From: Streptomyces cinnamoneus
Lineage (GTDB): Bacteria; Actinomycetota; Actinomycetes; Streptomycetales; Streptomycetaceae
NCBI RefSeq assembly: GCF_002939475.1
Contig: NZ_PKFQ01000001.1
Location: forward strand, 3,469,001-3,533,000
Reading direction: 5' to 3'
DNA: 64,000 nucleotides
Shown here: positions 24,153 to 35,346 of the stretch, piece after piece
How positions within the stretch are numbered: the first letter of the stretch is position 1
How the letters are laid out: every line of letters begins with the position of its first letter
Made by a program: the position numbers and the translations under genes
The notes under the pieces: generated by a model
Database searches by the model: none
What the model saw: only the letters and a program-made list of their open reading frames with translations
Told to the model about the DNA's origin: nothing

Positions 24153-25697
24153 GTGGCTGGGAAGGGGCTGTACCCGGAGCCGACGGGCGAGGTGCGCATG
24201 AGTCTCTCACTGCGTTTCGCCGCCGGATCGCACAAGGGCATGATCCGGGAGGGCAACGAGGACTCCGGTTACGCCGGCCCCCGGCTGCTCGCCATCGCCG
24301 ACGGCATGGGCGGCCAGGCCGCGGGTGAGGTCGCCTCCTCCGAGGTGATCTCCACGCTGGTCACGCTCGACGACGACGTCCCGGGCTCCGACATCCTCAC
24401 CTCGCTCGGCACGGCCGTGCAGCGCGCCAACGAGCAGCTGCGCGTCATGGTCGAGGAGGACCCCCAGCTGGAGGGCATGGGCACCACGCTCACCGCCCTG
24501 CTCTGGACCGGGCAGCGCCTGGGGCTGGTCCACGTCGGCGACTCCCGCGCGTACCTGCTGCGCGACGGCGTGCTGACGCAGATCACCCAGGACCACACCT
24601 GGGTGCAGCGGCTGGTCGACGAGGGCCGCATCACCGAGGAAGAGGCCACCACCCACCCGCAGCGCTCCCTGCTGATGCGCGCGCTGGGCAGCGGCGACCA
24701 CGTGGAACCGGACCTGTCGATCCGCGAGGTGCGGGCCGGCGACCGCTACCTGATCTGCTCGGACGGACTCTCCGGCGTCGTCAGCCACCAGACGATGGAG
24801 GAGACGCTCGCCAGCTACCAGGGCCCGCACGAGACCGTGCAGGACCTGATCCAGCTCGCCCTGCGCGGCGGCGGGCCGGACAACATCACCTGCATCGTGG
24901 CCGACGTCCTCGACGTCGACGGCGGCGACACCCTCGCGGGGCAGATCAACGACACGCCCGTCATCGTCGGTGCGGTCGCCGAGAACCAGCTGCACATCAA
25001 CGACAACGGCGCCATGCAGACCCCGGCCGGCCGCGCCGCCGAGCTCGGCCGCGCCAACCGGCCCGCACCGCCTCAGGACGGCGTCTCCGGCGGCTTCGGC
25101 CCGCCCGGCAGCGGCGACCCGGCCGTGGGCGCCGCGCCGGACGGCTCCTTCGGCCCGTTCACCGACCAGGACTTCGTCAAGCCGCGGCCCAAGGGCCGCT
25201 GGCTGAAGCGGTCACTGATCATCGCCCTGGTGCTGGGTGTCGTGGGCGGCGGCTGCTACGCCGGCTACCAGTGGACCCAGACGCAGTACTACGTGGGCGC
25301 CAAGGACAACGACCACGTGGCGGTCTACCGGGGGATCAACCAGGACCTTGCCTGGCTGAGCCTCAGCAAGCTGGCCAAGGACCACCCCGAGATCGAACTC
25401 AAGTACCTCCCCGTCGACCAGCGCAGCCGTGTCGTCGACACGATCGCGGTCGGCAGCCGCGAGCAGGCCGAGAAGAAGGCCGACGAACTCGGCAAGCAGG
25501 CGTCGGCCTGCAAGAAGAACGCCGAGCGGCAGACGGCCGAGCAGCAGAAGCGGGAGAACGAGAAGCAGAACGGCGACCGGACCGGCGCCGCGAAGGACTC
25601 CGGCACCGAGAGCCGCGCCCAGGCCACCCCGGCCCCCGGCCCCACCCTCAGTGAGGAAGAGCAGAAGTTGGTCCAGCAGTGCAGCAACGCTCAATAG
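24153..25697 (+). CDS. pstP: PP2C-type Ser/Thr protein phosphatase PstP
   Basis: A 514-aa membrane phosphatase expected to reverse PknB-type phosphorylation. The PP2C domain (about residues 20-260) shows EGNEDSGYAGPRLLAIADGMGG, GMGTTLTALLW, LVHVGDSRAYLL, DHTWVQRLVDEGRIT and GGGPDNITCIVADV, giving the metal-binding Asp set. A membrane helix follows (LIIALVLGVVGGGCYAGYQW) and then a charged extracytoplasmic tail rich in Lys/Glu/Gln. The GTG at 24153 is chosen for GGAGG nine bases upstream; GTG 24144 and ATG 24198 are alternatives. Confidence 0.93.
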   Translation: MAGKGLYPEPTGEVRMSLSLRFAAGSHKGMIREGNEDSGYAGPRLLAIADGMGGQAAGEVASSEVISTLVTLDDDVPGSDILTSLGTAVQRANEQLRVMVEEDPQLEGMGTTLTALLWTGQRLGLVHVGDSRAYLLRDGVLTQITQDHTWVQRLVDEGRITEEEATTHPQRSLLMRALGSGDHVEPDLSIREVRAGDRYLICSDGLSGVVSHQTMEETLASYQGPHETVQDLIQLALRGGGPDNITCIVADVLDVDGGDTLAGQINDTPVIVGAVAENQLHINDNGAMQTPAGRAAELGRANRPAPPQDGVSGGFGPPGSGDPAVGAAPDGSFGPFTDQDFVKPRPKGRWLKRSLIIALVLGVVGGGCYAGYQWTQTQYYVGAKDNDHVAVYRGINQDLAWLSLSKLAKDHPEIELKYLPVDQRSRVVDTIAVGSREQAEKKADELGKQASACKKNAERQTAEQQKRENEKQNGDRTGAAKDSGTESRAQATPAPGPTLSEEEQKLVQQCSNAQ

Positions 25698-25722
25698 TGA
25701 AGCCGTAGGGGCCACCACAGCC

Positions 25723-27150
25723 ATGTCAGCCATTTCACCCATGTCGAACAACACGACGACGATCAGCACCGCGGGCCCGCCGAGCAGGCGCAACACCGAG
25801 CTCGCGCTGCTGGCCTTCGCCGTGATCATTCCGTGTTTCGCGTACGCCAACGTGGGCCTCGCCATCGACGACGAGCTGCCCTCGGGCCTGCTCGGCTACG
25901 GCATCGGCCTCGGCCTGCTCGCCGGCGTCGGCCACCTGGTCGTCCGCAAGTTCGCCAAGTACGCGGACCCGCTGCTGCTGCCGCTGGCCACGCTCCTCAA
26001 CGGGCTGGGCCTGATCCTGATCTGGCGGCTCGACCAGTCGCCGCGGCTGATGCAGCTGGCCAAGAACCAGGGCTTCAAGTTCGTCCCCTACGCGCCGAAC
26101 CAGCTGCTCTACTCGGCGCTGGGCATCGCGCTCTTCGTCGCCGTGGTGATCTTCCTCAAGGACCACCGCGTCCTCCAGCGCTACACCTACATCTCCATGG
26201 TCGTGGCGCTGGCGCTGCTCATCGCGCCGATGTTCTTCCCGCCGAAGTTCGGCGCGCGCATCTGGATCACGATCCCGGGTCTCGGCGGTCTCCAGCCGGG
26301 TGAGTTCGCGAAGATCGTCCTTGCGGTGTTCTTCGCCGGCTACCTGATGGTCAAGCGGGACGCGCTCGCCCTGGCCAGCCGCCGCTTCATGGGGCTGTAC
26401 CTGCCGCGCGGCCGTGACCTCGGCCCGATCCTCGCGGTGTGGGCGTTCTCGATCCTCATCCTGGTCTTCGAGACCGACCTCGGTACGTCGCTGCTGTTCT
26501 TCGGCATGTTCGTCGTGATGCTCTACGTCGCCACCGAGCGCACCAGCTGGATCGTCTTCGGTCTGCTGATGTCCGCCGCCGGCGCCGTGGGCGTCGCGTC
26601 CTTCGAGCACCACGTCCAGGAGCGCGTCGACGCCTGGCTGAACCCCTTCGCGGTCTTCGAGACGCACAAGGGCACCGAGCAGATCGGCCAGGCGCTGATG
26701 TCGTTCGGCTCCGGTGGCGTCTTCGGCACGGGCTGGGGCCAGGGCAACTCCGACCTGATCGGCTTCGCGGCCAACTCCGACTTCATCCTCGGCACGGTCG
26801 GCGAGGAGCTCGGCCTGGCCGGCGTCATGGCGGTCCTGCTGGTCTACGGCCTGATCGTGGAGCGCGGCGTGCGCACCGCCCTCGCCGCCCGCGACCCGTT
26901 CGGCAAGCTGCTGTCCGTCGGCCTGTCCGGCGCCTTCGCCATCCAGGTCTTCGTCGTCGCCGGCGGTGTCATGGGCCTCATCCCGCTGACCGGCATGACC
27001 ATGCCGTTCATGGCGTACGGCGGATCGTCCGTGCTGGCCAACTGGGCCCTGATCGCCATCCTCATGAAGATCAGCGACGCCGCGCGCCGGCCGGCTCCGG
27101 CCCCCGCCCCGTCCCCTGACGCCGAGATGACCCAGGTGGTCCGCCCGTGA
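25723..27150 (+). CDS. FtsW/RodA/SpoVE family SEDS protein
   Basis: A 475-aa polytopic SEDS glycan polymerase, which links lipid II into peptidoglycan strands together with a class B PBP. About ten to twelve membrane helices are evident, and the family signatures are present: IPGLGGLQPGEFAKIVLAVFFAGYL, FETDLGTSLLFFGMFVVML, GWGQGNSDLIGFAANSDFILGTVGEELGLAG and TGMTMPFMAYGGSSVLANW. The start at 25723 is provisional (weak SD); the second ATG at 25741 is possible. The stop overlaps the GTG of the adjacent PBP gene, so the two form a polymerase-transpeptidase pair. Confidence 0.92.
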   Translation: MSAISPMSNNTTTISTAGPPSRRNTELALLAFAVIIPCFAYANVGLAIDDELPSGLLGYGIGLGLLAGVGHLVVRKFAKYADPLLLPLATLLNGLGLILIWRLDQSPRLMQLAKNQGFKFVPYAPNQLLYSALGIALFVAVVIFLKDHRVLQRYTYISMVVALALLIAPMFFPPKFGARIWITIPGLGGLQPGEFAKIVLAVFFAGYLMVKRDALALASRRFMGLYLPRGRDLGPILAVWAFSILILVFETDLGTSLLFFGMFVVMLYVATERTSWIVFGLLMSAAGAVGVASFEHHVQERVDAWLNPFAVFETHKGTEQIGQALMSFGSGGVFGTGWGQGNSDLIGFAANSDFILGTVGEELGLAGVMAVLLVYGLIVERGVRTALAARDPFGKLLSVGLSGAFAIQVFVVAGGVMGLIPLTGMTMPFMAYGGSSVLANWALIAILMKISDAARRPAPAPAPSPDAEMTQVVRP

Positions 27151-28598
27151 ACAAGCCCGTGCGCCGGATCGCGATCTTCTGTGGTCTGCTCGTCCTGGCC
27201 CTGATGGTCCGCGACAACTGGCTTCAGTTCGTCCAGGCCGACGAACTGAAGACCAGCAAGTGGAACCACCGCGTCGACATCGCGCGCTACAGCCAGCCGC
27301 GCGGCAACATCATCGTCGACGGCCAGGCGATCACCGGCTCCCAGGAGACCGGCGGCATCGACTACAAGTACAAGCGCACCTACAACAACGGCCCCATGTG
27401 GGCCCCGGTCACGGGCTACTCCTCGCAGGTCTTCGGCTCCAACCAGATCGAGAAGCTGGAGGACAAGGTCCTCACCGGCGACGACGACCGGCTGTTCTTC
27501 AACCGGACGATCGACATGATCACCGGCAAGGGCAAGAAGGGCGGTGACGTGATCACCACCCTGAACGGCAAGGCGCAGGAGGCCGCCTTCAAGGGCCTCG
27601 GCGACAAGAAGGGCGCCGTCGCCGCCCTCGACCCGCGCACCGGCAAGATCCTTGCGCTGGCGTCCACGCCCTCGTACGACCCCTCGTCCATCGCGGGGGC
27701 GCTCGACAGCAAGGCCTGGACGACGCTGAACAACGACAAGGCCCAGCCGATGCTGAACCGGGCGCTCAAGCAGACCTACCCGCCCGGGTCCACCTTCAAG
27801 GTCGTCACCGCCGCCGCGGCGCTGGAGAACGGCCTGTACAAGGACGTCGACTCCAAGACGGACTCGCCGGTGCCGTGGGTCCTCCCCGACACCCGGATCG
27901 AGCTGAAGAACGAGGGCAGCATCCAGTGCAAGGACGTATCCCTGCGTGAGGCGCTGCGGATCTCCTGCAACTCCGTCTTCGGCAAGGTCAGCGCCGACCT
28001 CGGCAACAAGAAGATGACCGAGCAGGCGAACAAGTTCGGCTTCAACAAGCCGGTCGACACGCCCGTGCGCGCCGTGCCGAGCGTCTACCCGAAGGACAAC
28101 CGCCCGCAGAACGCCATGGCGGGCATCGGGCAGGCGTCCAACCGCGCCACGCCGCTCCAGATGGCCATGATCGCCGCCGCTGTCGCCAACAACGGCAAGC
28201 TCATGGAGCCGTACATGGTCGACAAGCTGCGCGCGCCGAACCTCAACGTCATCGAGACGCACCAGCCGAAGCAGCTGGAACAGCCGATCTCCGCGGAGAC
28301 CGCGCAGAAGCTGCAGAGCATCATGGAGACGGTCGTCGAGCAGGGCACCGGAACCAGCGCCCAGATCAAGGGCGTCAAGGTCGGTGGCAAGACCGGCACC
28401 GCCCAGCACGGCGTCGACAACAGCGGCAACCCCTACGCGTGGTTCATCTCCTACGCGAAGTCGGGTGACGGCTCCCCCGTCGCCGTGGCGGTGGTGATCG
28501 AGGGTTCGGACACCGACCGCGACGACATCGCCGGTGGCCGCCTCGCCGCGCCGATCGCGAAGAGCGTCATGGAGGCGGTACTCAAGACGGAGAAGTGA
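27147..28598 (+). CDS. pbpA: Class B penicillin-binding protein (PbpA-like transpeptidase)
   Basis: A 483-aa D,D-transpeptidase. There is one N-terminal membrane anchor (IAIFCGLLVLALMV), a dimerisation/pedestal region (YSQPRGNIIVDGQAITGSQE), and the transpeptidase domain with the three active-site motifs: PPGSTFK (S-x-x-K, serine at about residue 215), SCNSVF (S-x-N) and GGKTGTAQ (K-T-G). Length and order match mycobacterial PbpA. GTG start overlapping the SEDS gene stop by four bases (GTGA). Confidence 0.93.
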   Translation: MNKPVRRIAIFCGLLVLALMVRDNWLQFVQADELKTSKWNHRVDIARYSQPRGNIIVDGQAITGSQETGGIDYKYKRTYNNGPMWAPVTGYSSQVFGSNQIEKLEDKVLTGDDDRLFFNRTIDMITGKGKKGGDVITTLNGKAQEAAFKGLGDKKGAVAALDPRTGKILALASTPSYDPSSIAGALDSKAWTTLNNDKAQPMLNRALKQTYPPGSTFKVVTAAAALENGLYKDVDSKTDSPVPWVLPDTRIELKNEGSIQCKDVSLREALRISCNSVFGKVSADLGNKKMTEQANKFGFNKPVDTPVRAVPSVYPKDNRPQNAMAGIGQASNRATPLQMAMIAAAVANNGKLMEPYMVDKLRAPNLNVIETHQPKQLEQPISAETAQKLQSIMETVVEQGTGTSAQIKGVKVGGKTGTAQHGVDNSGNPYAWFISYAKSGDGSPVAVAVVIEGSDTDRDDIAGGRLAAPIAKSVMEAVLKTEK

Positions 28599-28761
28599 CC
28601 CGGCTCACTCTCCGCAGTGGATCACCCACTCCCTCGATACCGGTCGTATATCGGGTGCCGGTGGCGCCCCGAAGGGGCACTGCGCGCCGGGTACGGTATG
28701 CCGGACAGCACACCGACGGACGTAACGAAGGTGCGGTCAGGAAAACGGAAGGGCTGGAGCT

Positions 28762-30780
<2,019 letters not shown>

Positions 30781-30803
30781 GCCCGGCGACGGGCCGCACA
30801 TGG

Positions 30804-30845
30804 CGAAGGCCCCGGTCACCACGCGGGTGGTGACCGGGGCCTTCG
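30804..30845. terminator. Bidirectional terminator between pknB and the first sortase gene
   Basis: A perfect 19-bp stem (30804-30822 with 30827-30845) closed by a 4-base loop lies 23 bases after the pknB stop. Convergent neighbours make it useful to both. Confidence 0.75.
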
Positions 30846-30872
30846 TCATGTGCGCGGACCGGGGTTCTCGCC

Positions 30873-31562
30873 TCAGCGCAGTTCCTTGGGCGGGGTGCGC
30901 CGGGCGTCGACCTTCTCGGTGCGCTCCAGCTCGGCCCAGACGACGTAGCGGTAGTCGGAGGTGTAGACCGGCGTGCAGGTCGTGAGCGTGAGATAGCGGC
31001 CCGGCCGGGTCTTGCCCGACTCCTCGGGCACGGCGTCGAGGACATCGACGTTGAAGCGCGAGGTCTGCTTCAGCTGGGCGTAGACCTTGTAGACGTACCA
31101 GACGTCGCGGGTCTCGAAGACGACGGCGTCACCGGTCTTGATCTTGTCGATGTTGTGGAACCGGGCGCCGTGGCCGTCGCGGTGGGCCGCCAGGGTGAAG
31201 TTGCCCTGCTTGTCCCACGGCATCGCGGCCCGCTCCGGCTCGCGGTAGAAGCCGGCCACGCCCTCGTTGAGGACCTTGGTGCCAGTGCCGGGCTTGACCA
31301 GCACCTCGCCGTTCCGCATCGCCGGTACGTGGAGGAAGCCGATGCCGTCCTTGGTGTCCAGAGCGCCCGGCCCCTGGGGCCGCGCCCAGGTGTCGCGGAC
31401 GTGGTTGCCCTGGCGCTTGGCCTCGCGGTCGGCGAGGACGTTCGTCCACCACAGCGAGTAGACGACGAAGAGGGCCATGATCACGCCTGCTGTGATCAGC
31501 AGCTCGCCTATGACGCTCACGACGGCGGCGATCCGCCCCCGAACGCGGTCGTTCCGTGCCAC
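30873..31562 (-). CDS. Class E sortase (1)
   Basis: A 229-aa membrane transpeptidase. An N-terminal anchor (VVSVIGELLITAGVIMALFVVYSLWW) is followed by a sortase fold with the catalytic His in FTLAAHRDGHGARFHNID, Cys in YLTLTTCTPVYTS and Arg in YRYVVW. Class E sortases of streptomycetes attach LAxTG-tagged proteins, including chaplins, to the wall. GTG start at 31562. It lies downstream of a second sortase gene in the same direction. Confidence 0.9.
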   Translation of the reverse strand: MARNDRVRGRIAAVVSVIGELLITAGVIMALFVVYSLWWTNVLADREAKRQGNHVRDTWARPQGPGALDTKDGIGFLHVPAMRNGEVLVKPGTGTKVLNEGVAGFYREPERAAMPWDKQGNFTLAAHRDGHGARFHNIDKIKTGDAVVFETRDVWYVYKVYAQLKQTSRFNVDVLDAVPEESGKTRPGRYLTLTTCTPVYTSDYRYVVWAELERTEKVDARRTPPKELR

Positions 31563-31609
31563 TGGGGTTCGTCCCCGCCTTCATTGTTCTCGCGTGGTTC
31601 TCGCGTGTC

Positions 31610-32557
31610 TCAGTTGACGAGCGCGTCCGGCTTTCCCTTGCTCCGGGGCCGCTCGTCGACCATCTTGCCCCACACGATCATCCGGTAGGTACTGGTGAAC
31701 TCCGGGGTGCAGGTGGTCAGGGTGATGTAGCGGCCGGGGCCGGTGAAGCCCGAACCGGCCGGTACGGGGTCGATGACCCGCACGTTCGCCGGAGGCGTCT
31801 GATCCAGACGGCTTGTCATCTCGTAGGTGTAGAACGCACTCTGCGTCTCCACCACGATCTTGTCGCCGGGCTTCAGCCGGTTGACGTAGCGGAACGGTTC
31901 GCCATGGGTGTTGCGGTGGCCGGCGAGCGCGAAGTTGCCCTGCTTGTCCCACGGCATCGCGGACTTCAGCGGGCCCTCGGCGTAGTGGCCCACCATGCCG
32001 CGGTCGAGGACCTTGTGCTTGCCGATGCCCTGGGCGATCGGCGCCTTCACGTCCAGCGCGGGGATGTAGACGATCGCGAAGCCCTGGCCCGGCGAGAACG
32101 CCCCCGCGTCCCGGTCCGCGCCCTCTCCCCGGTCCCAGCTGTGCTGGAGGTCCTTGGCGGCGCCGCCGGCCTGGCGCTGGGCGATGACGTTCGTCCACCA
32201 CAGCTGGTAGGCGACGAACAGCAGCATGACGACGCCCAGCGTGATGAACAGCTCGCCCGTCAGACGGCTGACGACCACGCCGATGCTGTCCTTGCGGGCG
32301 CGCGCGGCGCGCTGTGCGGCGCGACGCCGCTCCGCACGCCCTCCGGTGACGACGGGCGGCGGAGGCTCGACGCGGCGCAGCGACATCGTCGCGTCGTCCT
32401 CGGGCGGCAGCGGCTGCGCCACCCGCCCCGTGCCGTAGCGGGTGGAGCCGGCGGGCGGCGGCGGCTCGGGGGCCGGCTCCGGCCCGGGCCCGTGGAGGTA
32501 CGGCGCCGGGTCGGGAAGCCGCCAGGAGGGGGTCTGTTCGGGCCGGAGCGTGGTCAC
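31610..32557 (-). CDS. Class E sortase (2), with long cytoplasmic Pro-rich N terminus
   Basis: A 315-aa sortase. The first 100 residues are Pro/Arg-rich and cytoplasmic, followed by an anchor (GELFITLGVVMLLFVAYQLWW) and the catalytic fold with His in FALAGHRNTHGEPF, Cys in YITLTTCTPEFTS and Arg in TYRMIVW. It is longer than sortase 1 through its N-terminal tail. The GTG start overlaps the trpG stop (GTGA), a coupling of an amino-acid/folate gene with a wall enzyme that recurs in actinobacteria. Confidence 0.9.
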   Translation of the reverse strand: MTTLRPEQTPSWRLPDPAPYLHGPGPEPAPEPPPPAGSTRYGTGRVAQPLPPEDDATMSLRRVEPPPPVVTGGRAERRRAAQRAARARKDSIGVVVSRLTGELFITLGVVMLLFVAYQLWWTNVIAQRQAGGAAKDLQHSWDRGEGADRDAGAFSPGQGFAIVYIPALDVKAPIAQGIGKHKVLDRGMVGHYAEGPLKSAMPWDKQGNFALAGHRNTHGEPFRYVNRLKPGDKIVVETQSAFYTYEMTSRLDQTPPANVRVIDPVPAGSGFTGPGRYITLTTCTPEFTSTYRMIVWGKMVDERPRSKGKPDALVN

Positions 32558-33192
32558 GCCCCGGCCTTGCCGACCACCGGGGCGAGCCCGGCCGACCGTT
32601 CCACCGCCCCCATGTCACCGCAGGCGACGAGCCAGTTCGCGAGCATCCGGTGGCCCCACTCGGTGAGCACCGACTCCGGGTGGAACTGCACGCCCTCGAC
32701 CGGCAGGTCGCGGTGGCGCAGGCCCATCGCCACACCGGTGTCGGTCCAGGCGGTGATCTCCAGCTCGTCCGGCCAGCTGTCCCGCTCCACGGCCAGGGAG
32801 TGGTAGCGCGTGGCCGTGAAGGGCGACGGCAGGCCCTGGAAGACGCCCTTGCCCTCGTGGGTCACGGGCGAGGTCTTGCCGTGCAGCAGCTCGGGGGCCC
32901 GGTCGACCACGCCGCCGTAGGCGACCGCCATCGACTGCATCCCCAGGCACACGCCGAAGACGGGCACCGAGGTCTTCGCGCAGTGCCGCACCATGTCGAT
33001 GCACACACCGGCCTGTTCGGGCGCTCCGGGGCCGGGCGAGAGCAGCACGCCGTCGAAGCCGTCCTGGGCGTGCGCGGGCTCCACCTCGTCGTTGCGCCGC
33101 ACCTCGCACTCGGCGCCGAGCTGGTAGAGGTACTGGACGAGGTTGAAGACGAAGCTGTCGTAGTTGTCCACGACGAGGATGCGCGCGCTCAC
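32554..33192 (-). CDS. trpG: Glutamine amidotransferase component TrpG/PabA
   Basis: A 212-aa class I glutaminase that supplies ammonia to anthranilate or aminodeoxychorismate synthase. VVDNYDSFVFNLVQYL starts the domain, LLSPGPGAPEQAG is the oxyanion region, and the catalytic Cys is in VFGVCLGMQSMAVAYGG, with His-Glu in VQFHPESVLTEWG. No TrpE/PabB partner is nearby, so which synthase it serves cannot be told; mycobacteria have the same gene near pknB. Start GTG at 33192, overlapping the stop of the 70-aa membrane protein. Confidence 0.9.
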   Translation of the reverse strand: MSARILVVDNYDSFVFNLVQYLYQLGAECEVRRNDEVEPAHAQDGFDGVLLSPGPGAPEQAGVCIDMVRHCAKTSVPVFGVCLGMQSMAVAYGGVVDRAPELLHGKTSPVTHEGKGVFQGLPSPFTATRYHSLAVERDSWPDELEITAWTDTGVAMGLRHRDLPVEGVQFHPESVLTEWGHRMLANWLVACGDMGAVERSAGLAPVVGKAGA

Positions 33193-33401
33193 AGGGCCAC
33201 CGCCGTTCCGTCGCCGACGGCGATCGCGTCGCCGGCCGACATGCCGTTGTCGACCGTCACGTCGTTGAACGGCAGCAGCGGCTCCGCCCACGGGAAGACG
33301 TACTGGAAGAGGACGTAGACGATCCCCAGCACGAGCAGCAGCGAGATCAGCGCCCTCACCCATGCGTTGCCCGGCAGATGACGCCAGATCCAGACGTACA
33401 T
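33189..33401 (-). CDS. Small single-pass membrane protein (70 aa)
   Basis: A 70-aa protein: MYVWIWRHLPGN, a membrane helix (ALISLLLVLGIVYVLFQYVFPW) and a short acidic extracytoplasmic tail (NDVTVDNGMSAGDAIAVGDG). It is translationally coupled to trpG by a GTGA overlap. Its place between sortase and trpG genes suggests an accessory to the sortases, but nothing in the sequence proves it. No named family recognised. Confidence 0.65.
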   Translation of the reverse strand: MYVWIWRHLPGNAWVRALISLLLVLGIVYVLFQYVFPWAEPLLPFNDVTVDNGMSAGDAIAVGDGTAVAL

Positions 33402-33479
33402 GCTCTACCCACTCGACGGTGTTCGGTCGTTTGTCGTTTGCAGCACCAGACTAAGGGGCGGCGACCCGGGTGCGGGGGG

Positions 33480-34313
33480 TCAGCCGGACAAAGCCTTCGG
33501 CTTGCCGTCGGCCGCCGGCCGGGTGCCCTCCAGATGAGCCCAGACGATCAGCCGGTGGCTGTGGCCCCACTCGGGTTCGCAGGTGGTGAGCGTCAGATAG
33601 CGGCCGGGCTCACGATAGCCGGAGGCGGTGGGCACGGGGGCGATCACGTCGGTGTCGGTGGGCAGCGTCCGGTACGGCCGGGTGTCCACCCGGTACGTGT
33701 ACCAGGTGGTGCCGTCCGTGAGGACCACGGCGTCGCCGGGCCGCAGGTCGGGAAGGTCCTTGAAGGGGTCGCCGTAGGTGCGGCGGTGGCCGGCGACCGC
33801 GAAGTTGCCGCTCTCGCCCAGGCCGGCGGTGCGCTCGTAGTGGCCGAGGCCCTTCTTCAGCAACTCGGTGCCGGTGCCCTGGAGGACGGGCTTCGCCCAG
33901 CCCCTGCCGAGCCGGGGGATGTACATGACGGCGAAGGGCGCCCCGGAGCGGTATCCCGTGCGGGCCGCCGACGCGGGGGGCGAGCCCGGCGACGGCGCGG
34001 GGGCGGGCGCGGGGGCGCTCGCGCCGGGGCCCGGTACGGGGGCGAGCGCCGGGTCGGGGACCGGTGGTGCGGACCGCGGGGGCGCGGCCCCGTCACCGGG
34101 CGGGTCCGCGACAGGGGTCCGCTCCGGGTCGCCGGGAGCGGGGGCCGCGGGGCCGGCGACCCACTGTTCCCGGAGCCGGTCGATCTCGTCGTCCATCGCG
34201 CTGTCGGCGCGGACGCCGGTCCAGTAGAGGACGTAGACCACGAAGAGCACGAGCAACGCGCCCACCGTGAGACACAGTTCGCTGAGCGTCCGTACGACGA
34301 GTCGTAACCGCAC
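33480..34313 (-). CDS. Class E sortase (3), with Pro/Ala-rich stalk
   Basis: A 277-aa sortase with an N-terminal anchor (LSELCLTVGALLVLFVVYVLYW), then about 70 residues of Pro/Ala/Gly-rich stalk (residues 55-120), then the catalytic fold: His in FAVAGHRRTYGDPFKDL, Cys in YLTLTTCEPEWGHS and Arg in SHRLIVW. The long extracytoplasmic stalk sets it apart from the other two sortases and may place the active site deeper in the wall. GTG start at 34313. Confidence 0.88.
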   Translation of the reverse strand: MRLRLVVRTLSELCLTVGALLVLFVVYVLYWTGVRADSAMDDEIDRLREQWVAGPAAPAPGDPERTPVADPPGDGAAPPRSAPPVPDPALAPVPGPGASAPAPAPAPSPGSPPASAARTGYRSGAPFAVMYIPRLGRGWAKPVLQGTGTELLKKGLGHYERTAGLGESGNFAVAGHRRTYGDPFKDLPDLRPGDAVVLTDGTTWYTYRVDTRPYRTLPTDTDVIAPVPTASGYREPGRYLTLTTCEPEWGHSHRLIVWAHLEGTRPAADGKPKALSG

Positions 34314-34434
34314 CGGCCGGCCCCTTCCCGGGCGTATCGGGCGTTGCCTGTCGTTACTTCACGGCTTCCACGTCACGGCGCCACGCCGGGCGGCTCCGCC
34401 GCGCGGTGTCGCTTCGGGGCTCCCTGCGCGGGCT

Positions 34435-35199
34435 TCACTGCACGGGCTTGGCGACGTGGAGATCCACTGTGCCGGAGTAACCCGGAAGAGTCACGGTGTC
34501 GCGCTGGTCGACTTTCCAGCCGAGCCCGTACGCCGCCACGTACTGGAGGTAGTTCTGGATCGCGGGGGACGCGTCCAGGGCCTTGCGGAGCGCTCCGCGG
34601 TCGCCCACCGCTGTGACCTTGTAGGGCGGGGAGTAGACGCGGCCCTGGAGGATGAGGGTGTTGCCGACGCAGCGGACCGCGCTGGTGGAGATCAGCCGCT
34701 GGTCCATCACTTCGATGCCCTGCGCACCGCCCTGCCACAGGGCGTTGACCACGGCCTGGAGGTCCTGCTGGTGGATGACGAGGTCGTTGGGCTGCGGCTG
34801 GGGCACGCCGGGAATCTTCGCGGTGGCGTTGGGCGGCGCGTCGGTGAGGGTGACGGTGAGGCCGGGGCCCGCGACCTTCTGGGTGCCGGCGGCCTTCTCC
34901 AGGGCGGTCAGCCGCTTGTCCTCGGCGGCCGAGCCGCCGTTGTCGCGGCGGGCGAGGGCGTCGACCCCGGCGCGGGCGGCCGCGGCGCTGTCCTCCAGCT
35001 CCTTGTTCTTGTGGCTGCGCTCCTGGATGAGGTCCGACAGGCGGAGCATGGAGTCGTCCGTGCGGATGTTCGTGCCCTGGGCCGTGTTGAAGCTCATCCA
35101 GAAGATCAGACCGGCCAGCGCGAAGACTCCGCCGGTCAGGAGCCGTACGGGACGGAACCGCCGAACAGGTCCGCTGGTGGAGTCCGCAGAATTGCTCAA
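34435..35199 (-). CDS. DUF881 family membrane protein
   Basis: A 254-aa protein with one N-terminal membrane helix (LLTGGVFALAGLIFWMSFNTAQG), a coiled-coil-like stretch (LRLSDLIQERSHKNKELEDSAAAARAGVDAL) and the DUF881 domain (VAGPGLTVTLTDAPPN, VNALWQGGAQGIEVMDQRLISTSAVRCVGNTLILQGRVYSPPY). DUF881 proteins cluster with division genes in actinobacteria and firmicutes. The apparent start at 35199 is TTG with a GGAGAGGATAAGGG leader; no ATG or GTG fits before the membrane helix. Function unknown. Confidence 0.85.
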   Translation of the reverse strand: MSNSADSTSGPVRRFRPVRLLTGGVFALAGLIFWMSFNTAQGTNIRTDDSMLRLSDLIQERSHKNKELEDSAAAARAGVDALARRDNGGSAAEDKRLTALEKAAGTQKVAGPGLTVTLTDAPPNATAKIPGVPQPQPNDLVIHQQDLQAVVNALWQGGAQGIEVMDQRLISTSAVRCVGNTLILQGRVYSPPYKVTAVGDRGALRKALDASPAIQNYLQYVAAYGLGWKVDQRDTVTLPGYSGTVDLHVAKPVQ

Positions 35200-35346
35200 C
35201 GTACCCTTATCCTCTCCGACGCCGCGGAAGCACTACGCTAACGGACGCCCGGGGGAAGGAAGCGCTCCCGTCGCTCCCGCCCCGGCGGACCAGCCCCTTA
35301 CAGTCCAGCGCGGTCACGCAGCGCATCGACAGGAGAGAGTTCCCTC

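Noticed and set aside
28599..28761. Riboswitch or pknA remnant between pbpA and pknB
   Set aside because: The gap shows no kinase-like codons and no conserved aptamer-like structure that I can recognise.
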